Shown here: positions 8,248 through 18,186 of the stretch, piece by piece
Numbering within the stretch: position 1 is the stretch's first letter
Layout: each line of letters opens with the position of its first letter
DNA from: Shewanella livingstonensis
GTDB lineage: Bacteria > Pseudomonadota > Gammaproteobacteria > Enterobacterales > Shewanellaceae
NCBI RefSeq assembly: GCF_003855395.1
Contig: NZ_CP034015.1
Span: forward strand, 1,622,001 to 1,686,000
Direction: 5' to 3'
DNA: 64,000 nt
Position numbers and translations under genes: made by a program
The notes under the pieces: model-generated
Seen by the model: only the letters and a program-made list of their open reading frames with translations
Databases searched by the model: none
What the model was told of the DNA's origin: nothing

Positions 8248-11103
8248 TTGAAACTAAATTTGAATAAATGGATATTAGCAGCAACTATCAGTGCAGCCTT
8301 GAGTGGTTGTGCATATGACGCCCAACAAGCATCGAGTTTACCTCAAGGCGTGACGTTAATTGAAACGGCGACCTTGTTAGACAATCAAGTAGGCATTCCC
8401 TATAAAAAATATCAGTTAGCCAATGGCTTAACGGTTATTTTGCATCAAGATAAGTCTGATCCCTTAGCTCATGTCGATGTGACTTATCATGTAGGTTCAG
8501 CCCGTGAATTAGCCGGCCGCAGTGGTTTTGCCCATTTATTTGAACACATGATGTTCCAAGGCTCACAGCACGTGGGTGATGAACAACATTTTAAAGTGGT
8601 TACTGAAGCGGGTGGAACATTAAACGGCACCACCAATACCGACAGAACCAATTATTTTGAAACTGTGCCGAGCAATCAATTAGAAAAAATGCTTTGGTTA
8701 GAGTCTGACCGTATGGGTTTTTTATTACCTGCACTCACCAGCGAAAAATTCGAAGTTCAGCGTGAAACCGTTAAAAATGAACGTGCCCAACGAATTGATA
8801 ACCGCCCTTATGGCCGTTTGAATGAACGTTTTAACCAAGCATTATATCCAGCGGGTCATCCGTATTCTTGGCCTGTTATTGGCTGGCCAGATGATTTAGA
8901 TCGCGCCACAGCTGCAGATGTGAAACATTTTTTCCAACGTTGGTATGGGCCTAATAATGCTACTTTAACGATTGGTGGTGATTTTGATGAAGTGCAAACA
9001 CTGGCATGGGTAAATAAATACTTTGGTGAAATTCCAGCAGGGCCTACGGTTAAGTCTGAAGCTAAAAGCATGGTGACATTGGATGAAACCCGTTATATAT
9101 CGATGGAAGACAAAGTACATTTGCCATTAATATACATGGGATTCCCCACTGTTTACGCACAACACAAAGACGAAGCCGCATTAGATTTGCTGGCTAATAT
9201 TCTCGGTGGCGGTAAAACATCGCTGATATATAAAAACTTGGTTAAAGATGGTTATGCGGTGCAAGCTGCGGTAAGCCATCCATGCCAAGAGCTTACTTGT
9301 CAGTTGTCACTTTACGCTGTGGCAAATCCTGCTAAAGGCGGCAGCCTTGCAGATCTTGAAAGCAAAATAAATCAAACTATCAGTGAGTTTGAGCAACGTG
9401 GTGTTACCGACGATGACTTACAAAAAGTCAAAGTGCAGTTTGAGGCGGCTACTATTTTTGGTATGCAAAGCGTCGCAGGTAAAGTATCAACACTGGCCGC
9501 CAATCAAACCTTTTTTGGCAAGCCTGACATGGTGGCATCTGATTTAGCCCGCTATGCGAATGTCACCAAAGCCGATGTGATGCGGGTTTTTAATACGTAC
9601 ATCAAAAACAAGCCTATGGTGGTGATGAGTATTGTGCCTGAAGGACAAACACAATTAATCGCCCACGCGGATAATTTTGAACCGAGCACTTTGCCCATTG
9701 CACAAGATGCCGTAACGGGATTAACCAATACTACTTTTGCAAAATCCTCATTTAATCGCAATAAAATGCCTCCATCAGCAGCTGCACCATTATTAACAGT
9801 GCCACAGTTGTGGGACAGTAAACTCGCCAATGGCATTAAAGTAATGGGCACTGAGAGTGATGAAACGCCTACCGTTGAACTGCTTGTTTACTTGGATGGC
9901 GGCCATCGTTTAGCGCCAATTAATAAAGCGGGTCTAGCTGAGTTAACAGCCTCTATGCTCAATGAGTCAAGTGCACAACGCAGTAGTGAAGAATTAGCTG
10001 GAGCACTTGATATGCTTGGCTCATCAATTAGCTTCGGTGCTAGTGATTCACAAAGTTACCTTAAAGTGTCAAGTTTAACCGCAAATCTAGACGCTACTCT
10101 TGCCATTGTTAAAGAGCGTTTATTCAGCCCTGGTTTTGTTGCTGCAGACTTTGAACGTGTTAAGCAACAACAGTTGCAAGGTTTACAACATCAAATGTCA
10201 GATGCCAACTATTTAGCTAGTACAGGTTTTTCTGCCTTGTTATATGGCAGTAATAGCCCATTAGGGATCAGCAGTGATGGTACGATTAAATCTATCGAGG
10301 CGTTAACCCTTGATGATGTGAAACAATTTTATCAACAGCAGTTCCGTGCCGGTAATGCTCAAATGGTGGTGGTATCAGACTTAAGTCAGCAACAGATTAT
10401 GCCAAAATTATCGATGTTTACTGAGTGGCAAGGCGAGGCGACTCAGATTGCCGCCTTACCAGCTTTGCCAACCCACCTTCAAAATACCGTCTATTTAATT
10501 GATAAGCCCGGGGCTGCTCAATCGGTAATTAATATTGGTCAAGTATCGTTACCGTATGATGCAACCGGTGATTACTTTAAAGCCTATTTAATGAACTACC
10601 CATTAGGTGATGCGTTTAATAGCCGCATTAATCTGAATTTACGTGAAGATAAAGGTTATACCTATGGTGCTCGCACGCAGTTTGGTGGCGCTGAAGATAC
10701 GGGTCAGTTTATGGCGTATGCCAGTGTTAGAAGTGATGTGACGGGGTTATCTCTGGTCGAGTTTGTCAACGAAATTAACGCTTACCAAGCGTCAGGCATG
10801 ACCGACGAAGAAAGTACCTTTATGCGCAGTTCGATTGCACAAAGCCAGGCGTTAGAATATGAAACACCGTATCAAAAAGCCGGTTTTTTAAGAATGATCC
10901 AACGCTATCAGTTGGATAAAAACTTTACCGTTAAACAAGATGAGATAGTTAAAAACATTTCGACAAGTGAGTTAAATAAGCTTGCCAGTAGATTATTAAA
11001 TATCAACGACATGGTTATGCTGGTGGTGGGTGATAAAACCACTGTTGAGCCACAGCTAAAAGCGCTAGGGTATCAAATTGAAATGGTAACACTTGCCGAC
11101 TAG
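8248..11103 (+). CDS. M16-family zinc metallopeptidase, lipoprotein
   Basis: A 951-residue pitrilysin/insulinase-type protease. A lipoprotein signal (ILAATISAALSGC, lipobox Cys near residue 21) places it on a membrane facing the periplasm. The inverted zinc motif HLFEH is at about residue 96, with the third ligand in ERAQR some 75 residues later. The C-terminal half repeats the fold without the zinc motif and contains the R/Y-type sequence REDKGYTYGARTQF, as in two-domain M16 peptidases. The start is TTG at 8248 behind a strong AAGGAAGGA ribosome site. The substrate is unknown; degradation of unfolded or signal peptides is typical. Confidence 0.88.
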   Translation: MKLNLNKWILAATISAALSGCAYDAQQASSLPQGVTLIETATLLDNQVGIPYKKYQLANGLTVILHQDKSDPLAHVDVTYHVGSARELAGRSGFAHLFEHMMFQGSQHVGDEQHFKVVTEAGGTLNGTTNTDRTNYFETVPSNQLEKMLWLESDRMGFLLPALTSEKFEVQRETVKNERAQRIDNRPYGRLNERFNQALYPAGHPYSWPVIGWPDDLDRATAADVKHFFQRWYGPNNATLTIGGDFDEVQTLAWVNKYFGEIPAGPTVKSEAKSMVTLDETRYISMEDKVHLPLIYMGFPTVYAQHKDEAALDLLANILGGGKTSLIYKNLVKDGYAVQAAVSHPCQELTCQLSLYAVANPAKGGSLADLESKINQTISEFEQRGVTDDDLQKVKVQFEAATIFGMQSVAGKVSTLAANQTFFGKPDMVASDLARYANVTKADVMRVFNTYIKNKPMVVMSIVPEGQTQLIAHADNFEPSTLPIAQDAVTGLTNTTFAKSSFNRNKMPPSAAAPLLTVPQLWDSKLANGIKVMGTESDETPTVELLVYLDGGHRLAPINKAGLAELTASMLNESSAQRSSEELAGALDMLGSSISFGASDSQSYLKVSSLTANLDATLAIVKERLFSPGFVAADFERVKQQQLQGLQHQMSDANYLASTGFSALLYGSNSPLGISSDGTIKSIEALTLDDVKQFYQQQFRAGNAQMVVVSDLSQQQIMPKLSMFTEWQGEATQIAALPALPTHLQNTVYLIDKPGAAQSVINIGQVSLPYDATGDYFKAYLMNYPLGDAFNSRINLNLREDKGYTYGARTQFGGAEDTGQFMAYASVRSDVTGLSLVEFVNEINAYQASGMTDEESTFMRSSIAQSQALEYETPYQKAGFLRMIQRYQLDKNFTVKQDEIVKNISTSELNKLASRLLNINDMVMLVVGDKTTVEPQLKALGYQIEMVTLAD

Positions 11104-11122
11104 TTGAACACTTGTTACTGCT

Positions 11123-11162
11123 AGGGTTAACACTAGCCTTGAAATAAGCTAATGTTAACCCT
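11123..11162. terminator. Stem-loop after the M16 peptidase gene
   Basis: AGGGTTAACACTAGC pairs with GCTAATGTTAACCCT at 14 of 15 positions around a 10-nt loop. There is no U-tract, so it is a factor-dependent terminator or an mRNA 3' stabiliser at best. Confidence 0.45.
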
Positions 11163-11170
11163 ATATACAC

Positions 11171-11204
11171 TTAGCTCAATCTATTTATAAATAGATTGAG
11201 CTAA
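11171..11204. repeat. Perfect 34-bp palindrome
   Basis: Each 17-nt arm reads TTAGCTCAATCTATTTA, with no spacer. It lies 67 bp after the M16 gene stop and 228 bp before gshA. It could be a cruciform-forming site, an operator for a dimeric regulator, or an RNA hairpin. No U-tract follows. Confidence 0.7.
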
Positions 11205-11432
11205 ATTATGTACATTAATCGTAATATTATACAATATCGGTCAATGGGCAAAAAAGAGTATATTTGAGGCTCCATCAACGGTGACCGCTAGTGTTGCCGT
11301 TTTTAATTTAGCATCCATAAACAAGCTAATTATACTGAGTTACATTTTTTTTCGCGTTTTCAGTAATAATCTCGTTTATTATCAGGTCTAGCTGTTTACT
11401 CGCAATGCGAATCCATAAAAGAGAGTAGTAAA
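11205..11432. other. gshA upstream region
   Basis: A non-coding stretch that carries the gshA promoter. Apart from the palindrome to its left I see no recognisable element. AAGAGAGTAG before 11433 serves as the ribosome site. Confidence 0.4.
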
Positions 11433-13052
11433 TTGAAGTCTTTCAATGAAAAAGTCGAACACTTAAGCGACACTCAAGGCCGTGAGGCTTTATTGGGTAT
11501 GTTACGTGGTATTGAACGTGAAGCATTGCGTATTAATGAAAATGGCCACTTAGCACAAGATGACCACCCAAAAGCGCTCGGTTCTGCTCTGACGCATTCG
11601 CGTATTACCACTGATTACAGCGAAGCTTTATTAGAATTTATTACTCCGGTATGCCACAGTATTGATGAGTTACTTGATGGCTTAACCCAAACTCATGCTT
11701 ACAGTGTCCGAAACCTAAACGGTCAAAAACTGTGGCCCGTTAGCATGCCGTGTTATGTTGGTGAAGTAAGCGATATCCCAGTAGCACGCTATGGCAGCTC
11801 TAATAACGGTAAAATGAAAACTTTATATCGTAAAGGATTAACCCATCGTTATGGTGCATTAATGCAGATCATTTCTGGGGTTCATTTTAACTTTTCTGTA
11901 TCGCAAGATTTATGGCAGCGTCTGTATGATGACAAGATGACCAATAGTGCCGCTTGCAGCAGTAAAAATATTAGCTTTGAAGATTTTATCTCAGAATCCT
12001 ATTTTGGCCTTATTCGTAACTACCGCCGTTTAGTGTGGGTATTACCGTACTTATTTGGCTCAACACCAGCATTATGCAGTTCATTTATTAAAGATCAAGA
12101 CGTCGATTTCGAATTTCAAAAAACCGGCAAAGGTACCTTATACCTTCCTTATGCAACGTCATTACGCATGAGTGATTTAGGCTATACCAACAAAGAACAA
12201 GACACGCTTAATATTAGCTACAACTCATTGCCTGACTACCTTGAAGGCGTCGGCGCTGCGATTAAAATGCCATCGAAAAAGTTTGCCAAAATTGGTATCA
12301 ATGTTGATGGTGAGTATCGCCAACTCAATAGTAATATTTTGCAAATTGAAAATGAATTTTACGCGCCAATCCGCGCCAAGCGTGTGACTAAAAAAGGTGA
12401 GAAACCTTCACAAGCTTTATCGCGTGCAGGGGTGGAATATATTGAAGTTAGAGCCTTAGATGTTAATCCATTTAGCCCTGTAGGGATTGACGCTACTCAA
12501 GTACGTTTTCTAGATTTATTTTTATTGTATTGTTTGCTGTCGCCATCTGAAGATACCGATGCTGTCGGTGAAGCAGAAATTGCCGCGAACTTAAAAGCCG
12601 TAGTATTAGAAGGCCGTAAACCTGGGCTTGAATTGCAGCAAAATGGTAAAACTATTAGCTTAACGCAATGGATGCACGAGATATTTGGACAATTAGAGAC
12701 CATCGCAAAGTTACTGGACGGCGATGATAGCCATGCTTATAGAACCGCGTTAAGTACTTGGTCTGAAGCTATCGATGATCCAGATAAAACCTTATCCGGT
12801 CGAGTCATAAATGAAGTTGTGGTTAAAGGGACAGATCATAGTGTGTGGGTTAAACAATTAGCGAATGATTATCATGAATTTTTAACTCATTACCCATTAA
12901 GCCATGAGGTTGAAAAAGCTTACGAAGACGAGGCTAAGAAATCTCTGCTTGAGCAGCAAAGTTTAGAGGCTCAACCACAAGATAATTTTGCCACTTTCTT
13001 GCAAGATTATTTTCGTGATGTTGTTCCAGCAGGCACTTTCGAGGCTAAATAA
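11433..13052 (+). CDS. gshA: Glutamate-cysteine ligase
   Basis: Catalyses the first, rate-limiting step of glutathione synthesis (glutamate + cysteine + ATP) in the cytoplasm. The 539-residue protein is close to the family's usual length of about 520. Visible proteobacterial GshA motifs include LRGIEREALRINENGHLAQ, TTDYSEALLEFITP, ISGVHFNFSV, LPYATSLRMSDLGYTN and VEYIEVRALDVNPFSPVGI. Translation starts at a TTG, as there is no closer ATG consistent with the conserved N-terminus. It is followed 2 bp later by a small lipoprotein gene, so the two are probably cotranscribed. Confidence 0.95.
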   Translation: MKSFNEKVEHLSDTQGREALLGMLRGIEREALRINENGHLAQDDHPKALGSALTHSRITTDYSEALLEFITPVCHSIDELLDGLTQTHAYSVRNLNGQKLWPVSMPCYVGEVSDIPVARYGSSNNGKMKTLYRKGLTHRYGALMQIISGVHFNFSVSQDLWQRLYDDKMTNSAACSSKNISFEDFISESYFGLIRNYRRLVWVLPYLFGSTPALCSSFIKDQDVDFEFQKTGKGTLYLPYATSLRMSDLGYTNKEQDTLNISYNSLPDYLEGVGAAIKMPSKKFAKIGINVDGEYRQLNSNILQIENEFYAPIRAKRVTKKGEKPSQALSRAGVEYIEVRALDVNPFSPVGIDATQVRFLDLFLLYCLLSPSEDTDAVGEAEIAANLKAVVLEGRKPGLELQQNGKTISLTQWMHEIFGQLETIAKLLDGDDSHAYRTALSTWSEAIDDPDKTLSGRVINEVVVKGTDHSVWVKQLANDYHEFLTHYPLSHEVEKAYEDEAKKSLLEQQSLEAQPQDNFATFLQDYFRDVVPAGTFEAK

Positions 13053-13054
13053 TC

Positions 13055-13489
13055 ATGCAAGTTTATTCATCTTGGCGAGCGCTGCTCGTCGCGGTAGCAG
13101 CATTAGTGTTACCCGGCTGTGCTTCATCGCCAGATGAAATGGTAGAGTGTGGCACTGTATCGAGCTATTTAGCCCCCGACAACAGTGCCAATTTATACCG
13201 TGTAGTGGTAACGCATTTAGATGGTGTTGCTGTTATTTCAAGACCTAACTACTTGTTATCGCCAGGCAAGCATGACTTTACTGTCGCTGAACTGATTAAC
13301 TCCCCCGAACTGAAAGTGTCATTATCGGCTCGTAAAGTGAAAGTGTTTTCGGTCAACATTGAAGCTGATCAGCGTTACCATATTGCCGCCCAATTCAATA
13401 CTGATAAAATCTATATTGGCCAAAACCAAGGCTACTGGCAGCCAATTATTTGGCAAACAGAATCTCATCAATGTGAAATGAAACGTTAA
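13055..13489 (+). CDS. Small lipoprotein of unknown function
   Basis: A 144-residue protein with a clear lipoprotein signal (LLVAVAALVLPGCASS, lipobox Cys about 22). The remainder (VECGTVSSYLAP, RVVVTHLDGVAVISRPNYLLSPGKHDFTVAEL, QRYHIAAQFNTDKIYIGQNQGYWQPIIW) looks like a small beta-rich domain. I do not recognise a characterised family. It starts 2 bp after gshA with its ribosome site (GAGG) inside the gshA tail, which suggests translational linkage. Confidence 0.75.
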   Translation: MQVYSSWRALLVAVAALVLPGCASSPDEMVECGTVSSYLAPDNSANLYRVVVTHLDGVAVISRPNYLLSPGKHDFTVAELINSPELKVSLSARKVKVFSVNIEADQRYHIAAQFNTDKIYIGQNQGYWQPIIWQTESHQCEMKR

Positions 13490-13563
13490 GCACAATTGCA
13501 TTGATTTTTAATTGATGTAAAACTGATTCCAGAATCAATATCTTAGGTACTGGTAGAGGTGTT

Positions 13564-14181
13564 ATGAAGTGTTTTTTAGGTGCCGTCAGCGCAATCGTAT
13601 TACTGTCATTAGCGGGATGTGCCACTTCGCCTCCGAAAGAGCCTGATAACCTGTGTGCTATTTTTAAAGAACATCGTTCGTGGTATGAAGCTGCAGTAGA
13701 TACGCGTGAGAAATGGGGCGTGCCGGTACATGTTCCTTTAGCTATCATGTATCAAGAAAGTTCATTTAAACACAATGCCGCGCCGCCAATGGAATACTTT
13801 TTAGGTTTTATCCCTACTGGACGAGCCAGCGATGCCTATGGCTATGCACAAGCTAAAACCATGACATGGGACGACTACGTTCGCGAAACCGGTAATAATT
13901 GGTCTAGTCGCAGTGATTTTGATGATGCGATGGACTTTATGGGCTGGTTTATTTACAAAACCCATAAAATTAATGGCGTATCAAAGTGGGATGCTAAAAA
14001 CCAATACTTAAATTATCACGAAGGTTGGGGCGGCTATAAGCGTGGTAGCTATAAAGCTAAAAGATGGTTAACGCCTGTAGCCAATAAAGTCGACAAGCGT
14101 TCAAAACGCTACGCTGCGCAGTATCATCAATGCAAAGAAGATTTAGATTCGTCGTGGTTATGGCGAGTGTTTTTTGATTAA
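13564..14181 (+). CDS. Lytic-transglycosylase-like (SLT domain) lipoprotein
   Basis: A 205-residue lipoprotein (signal AIVLLSLAGCATS, lipobox Cys about 19). The body carries a lysozyme/SLT-like core: VPLAIMYQESSFKHNA with a candidate catalytic Glu, a central DAYGYAQAKTMTWDDYVRETGN and an aromatic C-terminal LNYHEGWGGYKRGSY. SLT-domain enzymes cleave peptidoglycan glycan strands at the MurNAc-GlcNAc bond. The gene lies 74 bp after the preceding lipoprotein gene and ends in a terminator. Enzymatic activity is inferred from the motifs. Confidence 0.8.
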   Translation: MKCFLGAVSAIVLLSLAGCATSPPKEPDNLCAIFKEHRSWYEAAVDTREKWGVPVHVPLAIMYQESSFKHNAAPPMEYFLGFIPTGRASDAYGYAQAKTMTWDDYVRETGNNWSSRSDFDDAMDFMGWFIYKTHKINGVSKWDAKNQYLNYHEGWGGYKRGSYKAKRWLTPVANKVDKRSKRYAAQYHQCKEDLDSSWLWRVFFD

Positions 14182-14310
14182 GTCTGAGTGACTTTGTGTA
14201 GCGGCTTACTGATGACGGTGAACAATGATTAGCGTTTTAAGCGAAATTCCTAGCTATTCAATCACAAGAAAGCATTCAATCACCAAATTTAATCACCAAA
14301 AATCAATAAC

Positions 14311-14336
14311 AAAAAAGGAGCCTAGGCTCCTTTTTT
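14311..14336. terminator. Bidirectional terminator
   Basis: Six A, the stem GGAGCC/GGCTCC around TA, and six T. It can end the lipoprotein transcript (plus strand) and purEK (minus strand). Confidence 0.85.
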
Positions 14337-14429
14337 CGTGTGTCTTTAGGTAAAGCCCTAAGAAACAGATTTGATGACTTGTTTAATTGATTTTACAAAC
14401 TAATTAAACCCGCTTGTTTAACCAATCTA

Positions 14430-15512
14430 TTAAGCAAACTCTGCCAAAATCCAATCTAATGGTGCTTGATATTGCTGTGGCATCCACACTTTTAAGTGGC
14501 TAATGCTGTCATCTAACATCGCTTTATTATGCACAGACAGGTTCAAGTGACCGACTTTACGACCAACACGAACGTCTTTGTTGTACCAAAATAGTTCTGC
14601 ATTTGGCAGGCTTAACCAACGGTCGTCTTTATCAACACCAATTAGGTTAACCATCACACATTGGAAATTAACCTGTGGCTGATGCAAAGGTAAATTGCAC
14701 AAAGCACGTAAGTGCAGTTCAAACTGGTTAATGTGGCAACCCGCTTGAGTCCAGTGGCCAGAATTATGTACCCGCGGCGCTAACTCATTGACCATTAAGT
14801 GTTCGCCAACACGGAAACATTCCATTGCCATCACACCCACGTATTCAAGGCCATGCATCACCTTGCTCAACATGTCTTCTGCTTCAGCTTGCAAAGGCGC
14901 TAAGCGGCTTAATGGTGCGATAGAGGCCATTAAAATACCGTCTTGATGCAGGTTAAGTGTCAGTGGATAAAATAAACAGCGGCCATCCTGGGTGCGCACG
15001 CCGACTAGTGACACTTCTTCATCAAAGTTAATCGCTTGTTCTGCAATGGCTTCATTACGCCAATCGGCAGGGATGGTTGTTGCTTCTGCCTGCTTAAGCC
15101 AATGTTGGCCTTTACCGTCATAACCACCAGTGCGGCGTTTTAATAATACCCGTTCACCATAAGCCTGATGTAGCGCCTCTGTGCTGGTATTATCATCAAC
15201 TAATTGCCATGGCGATGTGGCGACGGCTAATTCATCGAGCAGACTTTTTTGGCTAAAACGATCCGCTAAACGACCAAATACAGGGCCATTGATAAAATGT
15301 GGATGTTGGCTGAGTTGTAAACTTAACTGCGACTCAGGCCATTGCTCGCGTTCAGCGGTAATGATGTCGTCAGCTTCTAGCGGTAATTGTGCATCTGATG
15401 GCGTCATAATATCGACTGGGCGCACATTAATGCCTAACGGTTGGCCAGCATGACTGAGCATGGCACCTAATTGACCGTCACCCAATACCCATAGATTTTT
15501 TGGCAAGGTCAT
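14430..15512 (-). CDS. purK: N5-carboxyaminoimidazole ribonucleotide synthase
   Basis: ATP-grasp enzyme of de novo purine synthesis that makes N5-CAIR from AIR, bicarbonate and ATP. The 360-residue protein begins with the nucleotide fold LWVLGDGQLGAMLSHAGQPLGI and has ATP-grasp elements VLLKRRTGGYDGKGQ, FDEEVSLVGVR and VNELAPRVHNSGHWTQ. Its ATG overlaps the purE stop codon by one base (TAATG), so the two genes are translationally coupled. Confidence 0.95.
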   Translation of the reverse strand: MTLPKNLWVLGDGQLGAMLSHAGQPLGINVRPVDIMTPSDAQLPLEADDIITAEREQWPESQLSLQLSQHPHFINGPVFGRLADRFSQKSLLDELAVATSPWQLVDDNTSTEALHQAYGERVLLKRRTGGYDGKGQHWLKQAEATTIPADWRNEAIAEQAINFDEEVSLVGVRTQDGRCLFYPLTLNLHQDGILMASIAPLSRLAPLQAEAEDMLSKVMHGLEYVGVMAMECFRVGEHLMVNELAPRVHNSGHWTQAGCHINQFELHLRALCNLPLHQPQVNFQCVMVNLIGVDKDDRWLSLPNAELFWYNKDVRVGRKVGHLNLSVHNKAMLDDSISHLKVWMPQQYQAPLDWILAEFA

Positions 15513-16003
15513 TAGTCTTCTCTCGGATCGGGATTATCAAGGATCGAGCGAGTCTGCTCATCACGAAATGCTTCTAAACGCTCAGCTAAAGCGGCATCGG
15601 TAATCGCCAAAATTTGGCTAGCAAGTAAACCTGCGTTAAACGCACCAGCCGTACCGATAGCCAAGGTGCCAACGGCAATCCCTTTCGGCATTTGTACAAT
15701 AGACAATAGACTGTCCATGCCAGATAGCGCCTTGCTTTGTACTGGGACTCCCAATACTGGCAAACGCGTTTTAGAGGCGATCATGCCTGGTAAATGGGCT
15801 GCTCCGCCTGCGCCACCAATAATGACTTTATAGCCTTTATCTGCAGCAGAACTTGCAAATTCCATTAGCTTGTCTGGTGTTCTGTGAGCTGAAACAACTT
15901 CAACATGATAAGGCACTTGTAACTTATCCATAATCTCAGCGGCGGCTTCCATTGTCGGCCAATCACTTTTCGAACCCATTACAACAGCAACTAGGGCTTG
16001 CAT
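15512..16003 (-). CDS. purE: N5-carboxyaminoimidazole ribonucleotide mutase
   Basis: Class I PurE moves the carboxylate of N5-CAIR to C4, giving CAIR. The 163 residues contain [21 protein letters not shown] and [17 protein letters not shown], the CO2/nucleotide-binding motifs, with the catalytic His in SAHRTP. A good ribosome site (AAGGAGT) precedes the ATG. It is first in the purEK operon on the minus strand. Confidence 0.96.
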   Translation of the reverse strand: MQALVAVVMGSKSDWPTMEAAAEIMDKLQVPYHVEVVSAHRTPDKLMEFASSAADKGYKVIIGGAGGAAHLPGMIASKTRLPVLGVPVQSKALSGMDSLLSIVQMPKGIAVGTLAIGTAGAFNAGLLASQILAITDAALAERLEAFRDEQTRSILDNPDPRED

Positions 16004-16308
16004 GTTAACTCCTTAACGTACTTATTCTATTAGTATATTTAGTTAACTCGCTCAGTAGGGTACAGCGGCGGTTAACGTCAATATTAAGGCGATAAAAAAG
16101 GTGCTAGATAATAGCATAAGCCGTGCTCTGTTGGCTGCATTTCAGTGTTTCTTGAGGCTAACACTCAGTTTCTAAATACGAAAACTACTTAAACACATTG
16201 TATATAAATAACCCTTTTACTTATCGCGCTCGTTATTAGCGGTATGCAAGGTCACTTTTTTGATGCGGCCAATATGAATAAATCAGTCGATAGATTAGAG
16301 GAATAACC
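16004..16308. other. Divergent intergenic region purE / von Willebrand lipoprotein
   Basis: 305 bp without coding potential, carrying divergent promoters. I saw no PurR box that I would defend. Confidence 0.4.
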
Positions 16309-18165
16309 ATGAACAATACCCATAAACAACTCACTCACAGCGCCTTAGCCATCGTGATTAGTGCGATTATTATCAGTGGTTGTGCGCAAGAATCCAAAGA
16401 CAGCGCGAAACAAAATCAGCCCGAATCTACTTCTAAAAATCAGCCCGCTTCTAAAATTCAATCCGCGAGTAAAACGGATTCATCTGCACAAGCGCGTCCC
16501 GAGTTATCTGAGGTAGCAGGCTTAGTGATGGCGTCTGAGCCACAGGCTGATTTATACCAAGGCTCAAAGGAGCTACATCGCAGTGCTAAAGTCATGACAT
16601 CGTCAATGGCGCAGCGTATTGTGAGTTCTCAGCATGCTAGCGTAAGTGATCGCAATTTCTCTTTAGCACCAACGATTAATGATAAGTTTGAGTCGGTAGT
16701 GCAAAACGGCAATATGGTTGCTGGCGAAACACCAGTATCGACATTTTCAATTGATGTTGATACTGGCAGTTACAGCACAACGCGCAGATTAATCAATCAA
16801 GGCCAACTGCCGACTAAGAATACCGTTAGGGTAGAAGAGTTAGTCAATTATTTCAGCTATGACTACCCATTACCGACAAACACTGAGCAGCCATTTAGTG
16901 TCAATACTGAATTAGCACCATCACCTTACAATGCAGATACTCAGTTATTACGTATTGGCCTTAAAGGGTTTGATGTTGCGCCTGATAAGCTTGGCGCAAG
17001 TAACTTGGTGTTATTACTTGATGTGTCAGGCTCTATGTCGTCTGCTGATAAATTGCCATTATTGAAACAAGCCATGCTAATGCTGAGTCAGCAATTATCG
17101 GCGCAAGATAAAGTATCGATTGTGGTGTACGCCGGTGCCAGTGGTGTCGTCCTTGACGGTGTCGCAGGTAATGACTTTACCGCCATTAAAACAGCCCTAA
17201 GTCAGTTAAATGCGCAAGGTGGCACTAACGGTAGCCAAGGTATTCAGTTGGCGTATCAATTAGCCCAAAAGCACTTTATCGAAAATGGCAGTAACCGAGT
17301 CATATTAGCCACCGACGGTGACTTTAACTTGGGGATGACAGATCATCAACAATTGGTCGATTTCGTTGCCAGTCAAAGCAAAAAGGGTATTGGCTTATCA
17401 ACGCTTGGTTTTGGACTAGGTTCGGGTACTGCCAGTTACAACGACCATTTGTTGGAGCAACTATCCAATAAAGCTAACGGACAATATGCCTTTATCGACA
17501 CCTTAAATGAAGCACGAAAAGTGCTAGTTGATCAACTTAGTGCCACACTGTTAACCATTGCTCACGATGTCAAAGTGCAAATTGAGTTTAACCCTGCGGT
17601 GGTGTCTGAGTACCGACTGATTGGTTACGAAAACCGCTTGTTAAATCGCAGTGATTTTAATAACGATGCTGTTGATGCTGGCGAAATTGGTGCGGGTCAT
17701 ACTGTTACTGCGCTATATGAAATTCGTTATAACGACAGTCATAATCGCCTAGTTGATCCGCTGCGTTATACCGCCACAGAATCGACGCAAATAGATGATG
17801 CTAAAGTTCATCCACATACCGCAAATGAAGTGGCTTATTTAAAGCTGCGTTATAAAGCGATTGGCGAACAAGACAGTCAATTAATCACTTACCCCATTAA
17901 CCGTGAGCAGCAGCTAACGCATTTACACCAAGCCAGTGACGATTTTAGATTTGCTGCGGCAGTTGCAGGTTTTGGTCAGCTGCTTAACCAGAATAATTAT
18001 GTCCACGATACTGATTATGCTAAGTTAATTACACTTGCTGAGTCTGCAATGGGCCAAGACCGTTTTGGCTATCGCCATGAGTTTGTGCAAATGTTAAAAA
18101 CTGCAAGTGTACTCGATAAGCAGGTTTTGATGACTGAACCTGAAACTCGTTGGGTTAGCCAATAA
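16309..18165 (+). CDS. von Willebrand factor type A lipoprotein (YfbK-like)
   Basis: A 618-residue exported lipoprotein (signal ending SGCAQE, Cys about 25), followed by a Gln/Ser/Lys-rich linker to about residue 60. Next come a von Willebrand N-terminal domain (STFSIDVDTGSYSTTRR), a vWA domain with the MIDAS sequence LLLDVSGSMSS at about residue 237 and LATDGDFNLG, and a YfbK-type C-terminal domain. MIDAS domains bind divalent metal and mediate protein contacts. It is directly followed by an ECF sigma factor and a membrane protein in one operon, which suggests an envelope-sensing role (inference). Confidence 0.85.
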   Translation: MNNTHKQLTHSALAIVISAIIISGCAQESKDSAKQNQPESTSKNQPASKIQSASKTDSSAQARPELSEVAGLVMASEPQADLYQGSKELHRSAKVMTSSMAQRIVSSQHASVSDRNFSLAPTINDKFESVVQNGNMVAGETPVSTFSIDVDTGSYSTTRRLINQGQLPTKNTVRVEELVNYFSYDYPLPTNTEQPFSVNTELAPSPYNADTQLLRIGLKGFDVAPDKLGASNLVLLLDVSGSMSSADKLPLLKQAMLMLSQQLSAQDKVSIVVYAGASGVVLDGVAGNDFTAIKTALSQLNAQGGTNGSQGIQLAYQLAQKHFIENGSNRVILATDGDFNLGMTDHQQLVDFVASQSKKGIGLSTLGFGLGSGTASYNDHLLEQLSNKANGQYAFIDTLNEARKVLVDQLSATLLTIAHDVKVQIEFNPAVVSEYRLIGYENRLLNRSDFNNDAVDAGEIGAGHTVTALYEIRYNDSHNRLVDPLRYTATESTQIDDAKVHPHTANEVAYLKLRYKAIGEQDSQLITYPINREQQLTHLHQASDDFRFAAAVAGFGQLLNQNNYVHDTDYAKLITLAESAMGQDRFGYRHEFVQMLKTASVLDKQVLMTEPETRWVSQ

Positions 18166-18186
18166 ATGCGTCACAAAAAGGATAAA

